Assembly: GCA_964591705.1 (NCBI GenBank)
Contig: CAZQCX010000004.1
Coordinates: 1-64,000, forward strand
DNA from: UBA11855 sp964591705
GTDB lineage: Archaea; Thermoproteota; Bathyarchaeia; Bathyarchaeales; Bathycorpusculaceae
Length of the DNA stretch: 64,000 nt
Direction: 5' to 3'
Shown here one piece after another: positions 16,903 to 25,587 of this stretch. The notes beneath the pieces were generated by a model that made no database searches, had not been told where the DNA came from, and was given only the letters and a program-made list of their open reading frames with translations. Each line of letters begins with the position of its first letter. The first letter of the stretch is position 1. Both the position numbers and the translations under genes were made by a program.

Positions 16903-18151
16903 AAGCCAAAAAATTGTAGTGCACACCAAACAGAGTGACGACTACCTCATCGTTTTCATCGATAAACTGCAAGTTTTCTGGAATTTCCAAGTAGCCGTCA
17001 GCCTTCGCAAGGGTCGTTATTGCTCCTGAAGCTCCTGTCTCAACAGGTTCAGCTGTGAGTCGATTCAACTTGTCCACCTTAAGATTAACCATCACGAATG
17101 TTCGTCTACCCTTAGCTGAGAACATCCTTGTTGCCGCTATAGCTCTAATCATCACATTCTGAGTTGGTTTTTTGCCACATAGCTTTTGAATGGCAGGGCG
17201 CACAATGAGGTGGAACATTAGTAAGGCAGAAGTAGGATGCCCTGGGAGTGCAAAAATTGGTTTCCTTCCAGCGAGAGCCATTGTAGTTGGTTTTCCAGGC
17301 TTCACTGCTATTCCGCTGAAGAGCACACCCGGCTTTCCCAAGGCGTGTATTGTCTGCGGAACTATGTCTTTCGGACCGACTGAAACTCCAGCTGAAGTCA
17401 CAACGACATCGGCTTGTGATACCGCTTTCTCCAGCATTTCTAAAAGTCTGGTTTTTTCGTCGGGGGCGATGCCCATGTGTATTGGTTTTCCCCCGCTCTC
17501 GAGCACTGCTGCTGTTAGGCTAAAAGCGTTTGTGTCGTATATCTTTCCAAGAGGCAAATCATGACCGAGTTGTGTCACTTCGCTGCCCGTCGATAGCACC
17601 GCCACGGTTGGAACAAGATAGACGCCTACTGTTGGTTTGCCTAGCGCAGCTATTACTCCAATCTCTCTTGAACCCAGCACTTGCCCTTTACGTAGAACGG
17701 TTTCGCCTTCTTTTATGTCGGTTCCTTTTCGCATTATGTTGTCGTTTTTCGCCACGGAGTTGAAAATCTTGATAGTTTCATTGTTACGCTCGGTGTCCTC
17801 TATCATTACTACTGCGTCTGCGCCATTGGGAATTGGGGCACCTGTAAATATCTCAGCTGCTTCGCCTTTCTGAAGACTTATCGTTGGAATTTCTCCAACG
17901 CGTATGGTGCCTGCATTTCTGAGCTGGATCGGAAGGTTTTCCTCAGCTTCATAGGTATCTTCCGCTTTCACAGCGTATCCGTCTACTGTTGATCTGTCAA
18001 ACGGAGGGATGTCGAGTGTTGAAACAACGTCTTCAGCAAGCACGCGATTGTATGCCTCCAACAATGATGCCTCTTCACTTCCTACTGTTCCAAGGTCGAG
18101 GTCACCGATGATTTTCTTTGCTTGACTGAGAGTCAGAAGTTTCCGGAACAT
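16868..18151 (-). CDS. moeA: Molybdopterin molybdotransferase MoeA (paralogue 1)
   Basis: Inserts molybdate or tungstate into adenylylated molybdopterin. It has the MoeA N-terminal motif PPFDRSTVDGYAV, the MPT-binding domain with VLSTGSEV, YDTNAFSL, SAGVSVGPKD and LPGHPTSALL, and a C-terminal beta domain. Length (427 aa) is normal. It lies 5 bases downstream of a second moeA on the same strand, so both are in one operon. Archaea often have two MoeA, suggested to prefer different metals. The C-terminal tail overlaps the convergent membrane-protein gene. Confidence 0.93.
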   Translation of the reverse strand: MFRKLLTLSQAKKIIGDLDLGTVGSEEASLLEAYNRVLAEDVVSTLDIPPFDRSTVDGYAVKAEDTYEAEENLPIQLRNAGTIRVGEIPTISLQKGEAAEIFTGAPIPNGADAVVMIEDTERNNETIKIFNSVAKNDNIMRKGTDIKEGETVLRKGQVLGSREIGVIAALGKPTVGVYLVPTVAVLSTGSEVTQLGHDLPLGKIYDTNAFSLTAAVLESGGKPIHMGIAPDEKTRLLEMLEKAVSQADVVVTSAGVSVGPKDIVPQTIHALGKPGVLFSGIAVKPGKPTTMALAGRKPIFALPGHPTSALLMFHLIVRPAIQKLCGKKPTQNVMIRAIAATRMFSAKGRRTFVMVNLKVDKLNRLTAEPVETGASGAITTLAKADGYLEIPENLQFIDENDEVVVTLFGVHYNFLASMGSPLKECST

Positions 18152-18156
18152 TGAGT

Positions 18157-19392
18157 TTACGCCTCTATGTTTGCAAACAGGTGAACAATCACTTTCTCGT
18201 TTTCAGCTATGCCTTCTCTGTTCTCCGAGACAATTACAAACCCGTTGCCTCTAGTCATGGTTGATATGGCTCCAGACCCTCGCGTGCTGATTGGCTCTGC
18301 GAGCATTTCGCCATTTTTCTCGAATACATTGACTCTGGCGAAGGTTTTCCTCCCCAGAGCCGTCGTTACTTTGCGCGTCATTTTTGCTTCTATTATGGGT
18401 CTATTTTCTACATTTTTCATCCCGAGCATCTTGCAGATCAGTGGTCTCCCGAAGATTTCGAAACCCACGAAGGCTGCAACGGGGTTGCCGGAAAGGATTA
18501 ATACAGGTTTTCCATCAAGCGCTGCTAGAGCAGTGGGCATGCCTGGTCTGATTGCAACACCATGAACGATAACACCAGGTTTCCCGATTTTGTTGACAGC
18601 TTCCGGGACCAGGTCTGTGCCTCCGACGCTGGTGCCTCCTGTTGTGATTACTGCGTCAGCGATTTTGAGTCCGATCTGAACTTTTTCCGTAATATCAACG
18701 ACGTCGTCTTTTACTATCCCTAAATCCAGTGGCTCTACGCCCAACTCTTCACACATGGCTGAAATCATTATTCGGTTGGATTCATAGATCTGGTTTTCTT
18801 CTAGCGAAATGCCCGCTTCAATGAGCTCGTTTCCTGTGGCCAATACTGCAACTCTCGGCTTTTGCATGACTGTGATTTCGCTGTGACCAAGAGCGGCCAG
18901 AAGCGCTAGATGCTGAGGTCGTAGACGTGTTCCCCCTTTTACAGCGACTTCCCCTTCTTTAATGTCTTCACCTTTGCGCGACACATTTTCATACGGCTTC
19001 ACTTGGCTCCACACTTCGATCTTGTCATCTAATCTCTTAGTTTTCTCCAGCATTATCACGGCATTGGCTCCTTTTGGGATGGGATTGCCAGTCCAAATTT
19101 GCTTTGCTTGTCTGGGACCTGTATCTTCTAGTTCTGCTTTTTCTGTGAGTCGAAAAAGCAATGGTTTAGATTGTGATGTACCAGTAGTGTCCTCTGGTTT
19201 GACCGCGAATCCGTCCACGGCGCTTCGATTGAATCTTGGCAGATCCTGTCTTGCTTGAACATCTTCAAGGCAAATGCGATTAGCCGCTTCGCTCAATGCT
19301 ACTTTTGTACCCCTTGTTTCAATCAGGGATGAACTAAGCCATGTTTGTAAAGCTTCATAGCTAAGTGTCAACTTCTGGAATCCTTTCATCAC
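18157..19392 (-). CDS. moeA: Molybdopterin molybdotransferase MoeA (paralogue 2)
   Basis: Second MoeA of the tandem pair (411 aa). Motifs match the family but differ in detail from the neighbour: RFNRSAVDGFAV, LATGNELIEAG, YESNRIMIS, TGGTSVGGTDLVPE and LSGNPVAAFVG (where the other copy has LPGHP). The divergence suggests an old duplication with specialisation rather than a recent copy. It is the first gene of the two-gene operon. Start ATG 19392 (MMKGFQ) or the Met next to it. Confidence 0.92.
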   Translation of the reverse strand: MMKGFQKLTLSYEALQTWLSSSLIETRGTKVALSEAANRICLEDVQARQDLPRFNRSAVDGFAVKPEDTTGTSQSKPLLFRLTEKAELEDTGPRQAKQIWTGNPIPKGANAVIMLEKTKRLDDKIEVWSQVKPYENVSRKGEDIKEGEVAVKGGTRLRPQHLALLAALGHSEITVMQKPRVAVLATGNELIEAGISLEENQIYESNRIMISAMCEELGVEPLDLGIVKDDVVDITEKVQIGLKIADAVITTGGTSVGGTDLVPEAVNKIGKPGVIVHGVAIRPGMPTALAALDGKPVLILSGNPVAAFVGFEIFGRPLICKMLGMKNVENRPIIEAKMTRKVTTALGRKTFARVNVFEKNGEMLAEPISTRGSGAISTMTRGNGFVIVSENREGIAENEKVIVHLFANIEA

Positions 19393-19454
19393 AATATCCC
19401 CAGTTCAAGTAACTGCTTTGTTCTTTTGATGTAGAAAAACGTATCGAAGAGATT

Positions 19455-20324
19455 TCAACATAGTTTTCTGCTGACTTCCAATAGTGTGTTCTTCATCTTT
19501 ACGGCGTCAATGTCTAACAGTGGCGTTTCGCAGATCACGACTGGACGGAGGTCGAATTCAGATATGACTTCAGCAAGAAACTCGAAGCTGGGACCATACT
19601 TTTCCTCATCCAAAACACGATGGCGTCTCTCACCTTTTTCGTCAAACTCGATTTTTGTGAAATGTGTATGCATGCTTCGAGCAGCTTTGATTCCAAGCTT
19701 GTCTTCAACTTTTTCTATTACGCCCCTGAAATCGAGTTTAGTCCTGAACTTCCCCATCTCTCGAGCATGTAAATGTGACCAATCAATAACCGGCTGAGTC
19801 CTTTCAACTTCTGCACAGATACTTAATACTTCATCCAATGTACCAAGTTGAAAATGCTTCCCCATGGTTTCTGGTCCCAGCTTGACGTTCCGCATTCCCA
19901 TGTTATCTAATGCGTTGACAACATCCTCCAAAGCTTTTGTACATTTCTTGAAAGCATTGACTTTGCCTGCTTTTCCATAAAAACCAGGGTGAAAGACTAC
20001 AACATAAGCTCCCATCCATTCTGCAGCTGAGACACAGGCGATTAGGCGCCGCTTGCTTGCTTCCAAGATCTCCTTTTCCCCAGCCAAGTTAATGTAGTAA
20101 GAGCCGTGGAGGCTGAGCAAAACGTCGTGTGCCTTGGCTTGGAAGCCGAGCTTCTCAGCCTCTATCTGCTTGATTTGTGGTTTTTGTCCCCAGCGGACAG
20201 CTTGGTACTCAAAGGCATCTAGTCCCTCTTCTCTAAGAAGGGCAGGTACTGCTGAAAGATCTGCTCCCATGGCCCTAAACAAGGGTGGCACGCCAGCAGG
20301 TCCGAAACGATAATGGTCAGCCAT
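19455..20324 (-). CDS. nfo: Endonuclease IV family AP endonuclease
   Basis: TIM-barrel, trinuclear-zinc AP endonuclease that cuts 5' of abasic sites. Seen metal-ligand contexts are LSLHGSYYINL, VVFHPGF, GPETMGK, VIDWSHLHA and MHTHFTK, matching the order of His/Glu/Asp ligands in Nfo. Length 289 aa is normal. A TATA-like ACTATAAAG about 45 bases upstream (near 20370) fits a short leader. It stands alone. Confidence 0.87.
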   Translation of the reverse strand: MADHYRFGPAGVPPLFRAMGADLSAVPALLREEGLDAFEYQAVRWGQKPQIKQIEAEKLGFQAKAHDVLLSLHGSYYINLAGEKEILEASKRRLIACVSAAEWMGAYVVVFHPGFYGKAGKVNAFKKCTKALEDVVNALDNMGMRNVKLGPETMGKHFQLGTLDEVLSICAEVERTQPVIDWSHLHAREMGKFRTKLDFRGVIEKVEDKLGIKAARSMHTHFTKIEFDEKGERRHRVLDEEKYGPSFEFLAEVISEFDLRPVVICETPLLDIDAVKMKNTLLEVSRKLC

Positions 20325-20483
20325 TGGTTTTGTCTTCTGTGTTCTTCATCGTGTATCTCATTTCGGTACTATAAAGCATGTTTCTCTGTTCTGTAACTTG
20401 CCTTCTTTGTTAGGTAATTCTGAAACACCGTCTCAATTTCCAATATCTGTCAATGCAACCTGTGGTGTGTGATTAGAAACCTG

Positions 20484-21275
20484 TCACAGTAGAAGTTGAG
20501 CTAGGGTTGGCACGAGTACGAATAGGCGAACGTAACTTCCCAATGCCAAGATTCCAATTGTTATTAGCAATAATGCGAAATCGTTTCGGTGCAGTTTGAG
20601 TTCATAGAGATTGGTCCGTTTCTTGGTAGCTCCCCAGGCTCGGGATTCCATGGCTTCGGCCAGCTCCAAGCTTCGTCTGATTGCGCTTACAATTAAGGGA
20701 ATGAGTATGGGGACGTAATTTCTGATTCTTTTCATGAAGCTGCCCTTTTCCAGCTCCAACCCTCTTGCCTTCTGCGCATCCATTATCGTTTGTGCTTCTT
20801 CCGCCAGAACTGGGACAAAGCGCACGGCTGTGGTGAAGGCGAAGGAAAACTCGTAGGGAACTCGGCTCTGTTCCAGAGCCAAGCCAAGATGATCTGGTGA
20901 GGTTGTTAGGAAGAAGACTGAGAAAGATTCCACTAAAACTATGAAGCGCAGCGTCATCGCAGCGGAGTATTCCACGTCTGTTGCAAGGATTGTGTAGCTG
21001 GCTCCTATGAATCTGAAAAGTATGTTGGTGAGAAAAATGAAAGTTGCCAAGAAGAGCGCTCCTCGAAGAGATCGGACCCACTCTTTTCGAACGCCTGCTA
21101 ATAGAACAAAAGGAATTTGCATTATGAAAAGAGCGAACAAGGGTAATATCTCGCCAAACAATATCGCCAGTGCGAAAACCCCTAAGACATAGATGAACTT
21201 GATTCTAGGATCTAGGTTGTGTATTGGTGAAAAGACCCTGCGGAACTTTAGGCCGTCAAAGACGCTCCTGCTCAT
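20484..21275 (-). CDS. ecfT: ECF transporter transmembrane protein EcfT/CbiQ
   Basis: Membrane coupling subunit of an energy-coupling-factor transporter. Five or six hydrophobic segments are present, with the two cytoplasmic coupling motifs that contact the ATPases: DAQKARGLE and MESRAWGATKKR. It is the third gene of a run with two EcfA ATPases, each overlapping by 4 bases. The substrate-binding part is not in this operon; CbiM with a PDGLE protein at 25.6-26.5 kb is the likely partner, so a cobalt or nickel transporter is inferred. Confidence 0.88.
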   Translation of the reverse strand: MSRSVFDGLKFRRVFSPIHNLDPRIKFIYVLGVFALAILFGEILPLFALFIMQIPFVLLAGVRKEWVRSLRGALFLATFIFLTNILFRFIGASYTILATDVEYSAAMTLRFIVLVESFSVFFLTTSPDHLGLALEQSRVPYEFSFAFTTAVRFVPVLAEEAQTIMDAQKARGLELEKGSFMKRIRNYVPILIPLIVSAIRRSLELAEAMESRAWGATKKRTNLYELKLHRNDFALLLITIGILALGSYVRLFVLVPTLAQLLL

Positions 21276-22096
21276 TTTGCTTGGTTCTCCATAATGCTGA
21301 GCAGGATCTCTTTTGCTTCATAGGCATCAATTACATCTTTCGTCAATCCTAAGTGTTTTAGATGTCCAAAGATTTGTGCAATCTGTGGCAGAACAATTGA
21401 TGACTGCGTCAATGCTTCTGTATTGGTGAGGATCTTCTTCCCTTCACCATCAGCGATTATTTTTCCCTCTCTCATTAGAATGACCCTTGGATTGCACTCA
21501 GCTACAAACTCCACGTCGTGTGTCACGATTACCACGGTCTTTCCTTGAGTCTGTAGCTGAACGATGAACTGTCGAAGCTTCTCTTTCTGCTCGTGATCTT
21601 GGCCAATCGTCGGCTCATCTAGAATAAGCATCTGTGGATCCCAAGCCAAAACCGATGCCAGAGCGACTCGTTTTCGCTCGCCTCCACTAAGCATGAAAGG
21701 GGAGGTCTTCCTATATTGGGTCAGCGACAACAGATTTAGGACCCAAGTGACCTGTTTTTCAATGACTTCTTCAGTGAAACCGAAGTTCTTCAGGGCAAAT
21801 GCGATTTCTTCCTCGACTGTTTCGCTGAAAAGCTGGTGGTCAGGGTTTTGAAAAACAAAACCTACGGTTTTGGATAGGCTTGCGATACTCGCCTTCGTGG
21901 TTTCTGTATTGTCTACAAGAACCTTTCCTGTTGAAGGTTTCAACAGCCCATTGAAGTGTTTGACCAGCGTTGTTTTGCCAGCACCGTTTTGCCCCATTAT
22001 GGCAACGAATTGTCCGTCATCGATTTTGAGTGTAACTCCTTTCAACGCTTCTACGCCGCTAGGATACTTGAAACAAACGTTCTCTACCTCAATCAA
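21272..22096 (-). CDS. ecfA: ECF transporter ATPase EcfA (second)
   Basis: ABC-type ATPase of the ECF transporter. Walker A is GQNGAGKTT, signature LSGGERKRVALAS, Walker B MLILDEPT followed by the switch His in VIVTHD. A C-terminal extension of about 60 residues carries SIVLPQIAQIFGHL, as in CbiO-type ATPases. It sits between the first ATPase and EcfT with 4-base overlaps on both sides. Confidence 0.9.
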   Translation of the reverse strand: MIEVENVCFKYPSGVEALKGVTLKIDDGQFVAIMGQNGAGKTTLVKHFNGLLKPSTGKVLVDNTETTKASIASLSKTVGFVFQNPDHQLFSETVEEEIAFALKNFGFTEEVIEKQVTWVLNLLSLTQYRKTSPFMLSGGERKRVALASVLAWDPQMLILDEPTIGQDHEQKEKLRQFIVQLQTQGKTVVIVTHDVEFVAECNPRVILMREGKIIADGEGKKILTNTEALTQSSIVLPQIAQIFGHLKHLGLTKDVIDAYEAKEILLSIMENQAK

Positions 22097-22944
22097 TGGT
22101 GCGCCAGAACCTCCAGCAGAATTTTTGCCATTTCGTCAGACGACAGGGGTGTTGTGTTGCCCAAGTATTTTCCTTCTTTGATGAGCAAGTTGTAAAGGAG
22201 TGTTGCCTTGGGGATTCCTACGCCTATTAGTCGCGTTTCTTCTGAACTCAGAACTGAACGTGTTTCACCGGTCGAGAGGATTCTTCCTTTGTCCATCACT
22301 ATTATGTGGTCTGCATATTTCGCCGTGAGGTCTAGTCTGTGTTCCACAAGCACGACCGTTATGCCTAAGCTTTTGTTTAGTTCATACACGACTTCGAATA
22401 TTCTCTGAGCGCTTAGGGGGTCGAGGAAAGATGTGGGTTCATCCAGCACAATTATTTCTGGCTGCATTGCGAGAACGGCAGCTATCGCAACCCGTTGTTG
22501 TTGCCCCCCTGAGATTTCATGAGGTGATCTTTCTCGCAGATCATAGATGCCGGTCAAATTGAGTGCCCAGTCAACTCTCTTCCGCATTTCTTCTCTGGAG
22601 TAGCCTAGGTTTTCCAGTCCGAAAGCAACATCTTTTTCGATTGAGAGGGCAAACAGCTGATTTTCTGGGTTTTGAAAGACCAAACCCACGTGTTTCGCTA
22701 GCTCACGTGTGGGGGTTTGGGCAACTTGTCTCCCTGAGACGGTGACTTCGCCTTTCAATTCGCCCTGATAGAAATGAGGTATCAGTCCATTGAAACATCT
22801 GCAAAGAGTGGTCTTTCCGCATCCGCTCGGACCAGTTATTAGAACGAAGTTGCCTTTCTTCACTCTGATGGAAACTTCACTTATCGATGGTTCTGTTCCA
22901 CCTGGGTAAGTGTAAGTGAGGTTCTTTGTCTCTATTGCATCCAT
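22093..22944 (-). CDS. ecfA: ECF transporter ATPase EcfA (first)
   Basis: First ATPase gene of the ECF operon. Walker A GPSGCGKTT, signature ISGGQQQRVAIAA, Walker B IIVLDEPT and switch VLVEHR. With the next gene it forms the A/A' heterodimer typical of group II ECF modules. Start ATG 22944; the upstream 55-base gap to the DHH gene leaves room for its own promoter. Confidence 0.9.
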   Translation of the reverse strand: MDAIETKNLTYTYPGGTEPSISEVSIRVKKGNFVLITGPSGCGKTTLCRCFNGLIPHFYQGELKGEVTVSGRQVAQTPTRELAKHVGLVFQNPENQLFALSIEKDVAFGLENLGYSREEMRKRVDWALNLTGIYDLRERSPHEISGGQQQRVAIAAVLAMQPEIIVLDEPTSFLDPLSAQRIFEVVYELNKSLGITVVLVEHRLDLTAKYADHIIVMDKGRILSTGETRSVLSSEETRLIGVGIPKATLLYNLLIKEGKYLGNTTPLSSDEMAKILLEVLAHH

Positions 22945-22998
22945 TATGGTGCTGCCTGCCTAAGTTAAGCGAGCTGTCGTTCATTTAAGAGTAACTAC

Positions 22999-23991
22999 TC
23001 AATTTTGTCGGAGTTTTTCCTTGAAAAGGCGCTTGCAGTGCTGGAGAGTGGCTTCCGGATCTCCTGTGCCGTTCGCTCCGGCGGCTGCTGCATGTCCACC
23101 CCCCATCCCTTGAAGGTATTCTCCGAGCGGTTGAGCGATGTCAACTCCAAGGTGGATGTCTGTCTTTCTGTTGAATTCGCGACTACAACGCAAACTTATC
23201 TCGAGACGGTCGTTCTTTTGCCCGACAACTGCAGCAGCGTGTGCTCCGAGGTCAATCAATGCTCTTGCCGCGGAGGCTTCGTAAGCGCTCACTTGGGAGA
23301 ATGCTATTATCCACTCTTTCGTTCTCATTAGTTTGGTTCTTTTGCAGGCTTTGATTCTCGCGATCCGTTCAGATATTTCTACAGGTAGCGACAACAGAGA
23401 AAGGTTTTCTTGGGGGTTTACACCTAGTTGGCAAAGTTCAGCGATTGTTTGGAAGGTTGATCCTGATCCCAGAACGAAATGGCGTGTGTCAAATGCGATG
23501 CCCAAGAATAACGCTTCAGCCTCGTTCAGGTTGGGTTTTGTGTCGGTTTGTTTGAAAAGGTTATAGATGACTTCGCAGTTGGAGGAGACTTGATCTTTTA
23601 TTATTGTTATTGTGGCTTTCTGCAGTGTTTCTGGATGTGTAGCGTGATGGTCGATGACTATTATTGGAGCGGTTGATTTAGATACTGTCTCAGCCAGCTC
23701 TCCGAGCTGTTCAATTGTGTTTGTGTCGAGCAACACAATTATGTCTGCGCTTTCGATGTTGGGTTTTGTGTTGACAGTGATCGGTGTGTATTCAAGTATG
23801 TGTTTTGACAGTCTGCTGATTCCTTGCCCCGTTCCAACTTCCGTGGTGATGTTTGGGGCAAGTCTTTTGAGAAGACCTTGAAACGCGTAAGCTGAGCAGA
23901 GTGCATCGGGATCTGCGTTTTGGTGACAAAGAAGGAGAATGAAGCTTGCCTTTTTTTCTTCAAGCAGTTTGACTATGCTCTTGATGGTCAT
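22999..23991 (-). CDS. DHH/DHHA1 family phosphoesterase (NrnA/RecJ-like)
   Basis: Predicted manganese-dependent phosphodiesterase acting on short oligonucleotides or cyclic dinucleotides. DHH domain motifs are CHQNADPDALCSA (I), LLDTNT (II), VIDHHATH (III) and FDTRHF (IV). The C-terminal DHHA1 domain ends with GGGHAAAAGA. Length 330 aa is normal for NrnA-like proteins. In archaea such genes often sit downstream of prefoldin beta, as here. The substrate is not determined by these motifs. Confidence 0.87.
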   Translation of the reverse strand: MTIKSIVKLLEEKKASFILLLCHQNADPDALCSAYAFQGLLKRLAPNITTEVGTGQGISRLSKHILEYTPITVNTKPNIESADIIVLLDTNTIEQLGELAETVSKSTAPIIVIDHHATHPETLQKATITIIKDQVSSNCEVIYNLFKQTDTKPNLNEAEALFLGIAFDTRHFVLGSGSTFQTIAELCQLGVNPQENLSLLSLPVEISERIARIKACKRTKLMRTKEWIIAFSQVSAYEASAARALIDLGAHAAAVVGQKNDRLEISLRCSREFNRKTDIHLGVDIAQPLGEYLQGMGGGHAAAAGANGTGDPEATLQHCKRLFKEKLRQN

Positions 23992-24137
23992 TTGAGGTTT
24001 CTCATGATGTTTTTGCTGTTTTTCTAGGTTCCTCTATTTGCGTCGTTATTGAGGTATTGTAAATTCTGATGCTTGGCTCAACTTGCAAGTTTAATCTTCA
24101 CTGCCACGCTCAAAAGGTACGTTTCATGCATGCTGGT

Positions 24138-24269
24138 TCAGCGCCTGTATTCAACTTCTAGAATATCTTTGGGTGAAGCTTCGACAAATTCTTTGGTTGC
24201 ATGATCTATACCGTTGTGTTGCGCTTCGATTTGGTCACATGCCAACTTTAGTATGCTTGCATCTTCCAC
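24138..24269 (-). CDS. Small conserved-looking ORF between pfdB and DHH gene
   Basis: 43-codon ORF with GTG start at 24269 behind a GGTGT ribosome site, 17 bases after the prefoldin stop, read as MEDASILKLACDQIEAQHNG and then an acidic-helical remainder ending in EVEYRR. Composition is protein-like. In many archaea a short DUF3194 gene occupies this position between prefoldin beta and the DHH gene; this ORF is shorter than that family, and the identification is only positional. Confidence 0.5.
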   Translation of the reverse strand: MEDASILKLACDQIEAQHNGIDHATKEFVEASPKDILEVEYRR

Positions 24270-24286
24270 GGGTTACACCATAGAGC

Positions 24287-24658
24287 CTATGGCGGAGCTA
24301 GTGAGATTGGACTCAGGTCTTCCTGTAATTTTGTTTGGACCTCTTTCACCTGACTCCGGAGTCGCTCTTCCTGTCTCGCCAAAACTGTGCTCCTTGTGGT
24401 TAACAGCTCTTTTCGTTCAACTAGATCAGTTGTCACTTTGGCTTTTTCTGATTTGACCATAAGTGAGCCAATTGTTCTGTAAATGACAGCTTCGTCTGCT
24501 GTCTTCTGCAGCTCGTTCAGGGTCTGCTCAACTTCAGTCTGTTCCATCTCCACCTGCTGTTTCTGGGCCATAACCGTCTGCAAGGTCTGCTGGAGCTGCT
24601 GCAGCCTGAGGAGCCGTTCCTGAACCTGAGGAGGTAAACGAGAAATATCTTCACTCAA
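24287..24658 (-). CDS. pfdB: Prefoldin subunit beta
   Basis: 123-residue subunit of the hexameric co-chaperone that hands unfolded proteins to the thermosome. Two long heptad-repeat coiled-coil helices (about 12-48 and 75-112) flank a short hairpin region AVIYRTIGSLMVKSEKAKV, the conserved family core. Start ATG 24658. The gene is followed by a tiny ORF and the DHH gene on the same strand. Confidence 0.92.
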   Translation of the reverse strand: MSEDISRLPPQVQERLLRLQQLQQTLQTVMAQKQQVEMEQTEVEQTLNELQKTADEAVIYRTIGSLMVKSEKAKVTTDLVERKELLTTRSTVLARQEERLRSQVKEVQTKLQEDLSPISLAPP

Positions 24659-24775
24659 TGCTGATCATTCCGTCTGCACAGCATTAAGCACAGCCCTTAA
24701 TTAAGCATTGTCCAAAACAGCTTGAAGTGTGCACAAAGCCCATAACAGTTCAGTATCTCAGGAGGATATGTGGAC

Positions 24776-24853
24776 TGGTGCTCCGGCCGGGATTCGGACC
24801 CGGGTCCACGGCTCGAGAGGCCGTTATACTTGACCGGACTATACTACCGGAGC
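24776..24853 (-). tRNA. tRNA-Glu (CTC), CCA encoded
   Basis: Cloverleaf on the minus strand: acceptor GCTCCGG pairs with CCGGAGC, followed by A and an encoded CCA. The anticodon arm is ACGGC-CTCTCGA-GCCGT, giving anticodon CTC (GAG codons). The T arm is CCCGG-GTCCGAA-TCCGGG-like with GTTC replaced by GTCC. No intron is seen. A TATA box ATATATAG lies about 50 bases upstream. Confidence 0.93.
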
Positions 24854-24900
24854 GCGGGCTAGTCTTCTTTTTGGATAGTCTACTTTTCAATTGCGCTTGC

Positions 24901-24909
24901 GATATATAG
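24901..24909 (-). promoter_or_regulatory. TATA box of tRNA-Glu
   Basis: On the minus strand CTATATATC, about 50 bases before the tRNA 5' end; TSS expected about 25 bases upstream of the mature end. Spacing-based. Confidence 0.45.
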
Positions 24910-25016
24910 CCACTTCGTCTCTTTTTGTCCTTGCTGAAGCTGAGGCGACCTGTGCCTATGAGTTTATGTGGCGAACTATCGGCCGATGAGCGGCGCAAAA
25001 TGCAATTGGTTGTTGA

Positions 25017-25226
25017 TCACTGTTTGTAGAAGATTTTGTTTTTTGATCCGCATTTTGAGCAGTATGGTTCTATCATTACGATCCAATTGCCGCATTTTTG
25101 GCATTTGGCTTGGATTTTCAATCCGCAGCTTGGGCAGAAATACTCATTAGACTTCAACGGAGTGCAGTATAGCAGTCTGCCCAAATCGTGTTTGCATCTT
25201 GGGCACGCCTGTTCCGGAACTCCCAT
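25017..25226 (-). CDS. Small double zinc-ribbon protein
   Basis: 69-residue protein with four Cys pairs: CPRC, CPSC, CQKC and CSKC, plus a lone Cys after LLY. This gives two stacked zinc ribbons. Start ATG 25226 (MGVPEQ). A TATA-like AAAATATTTC about 27 bases upstream suggests a leaderless transcript. Function unknown; such proteins usually bind nucleic acid or protein. Confidence 0.75.
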   Translation of the reverse strand: MGVPEQACPRCKHDLGRLLYCTPLKSNEYFCPSCGLKIQAKCQKCGNWIVMIEPYCSKCGSKNKIFYKQ

Positions 25227-25587
25227 GTCGTTATTCTGTTGAAGTCACCACTGAAATATTTTTTGCTGGGCAATGGCAGATATGTGATTATGCTCCCATT
25301 GTTTCTTAGTGCTGGCTCTCGCTCGTCTGTGGCGGTGTCTTTTTTGAGGAACAGTCTGTGTTCAAGATATCGATTATTGGCTAAAAATCTGGGAATTTGG
25401 GGTGAAAAAAAGGGAGGGGCTGTGGCTTGCTATCTGCTTCTTTGTTGCTATTGCTTTTTCCTCACATTAGCGCGATGATGGCGCTTGGATGAATTGGTAA
25501 CTCGTGTTTTTCTGCCTTGGCGACCTGTAAGGTTTTTAAGCTACTAGTATCACGATTGATAAGAAAGGTGTTACCGAGGCGTTTGGC
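25227..25587. other. Intergenic region upstream of cbiM
   Basis: 361 bases with no convincing gene. It contains promoter elements for both flanks: TATA-like GAAATATTTT at about 25252-25261 for the minus-strand zinc-ribbon gene, and GGTTTTTAAGC at about 25529-25539 for cbiM, some 50 bases before its ATG. A poly-A/G tract (GGTGAAAAAAAGGGAGGGG) is near 25400. No riboswitch or clear operator is visible. Confidence 0.4.

Noticed and set aside
24750..24998. 82-codon minus-strand frame spanning the tRNA-Glu
   Set aside because: It runs through the whole tRNA gene and its promoter, and shows no motif.
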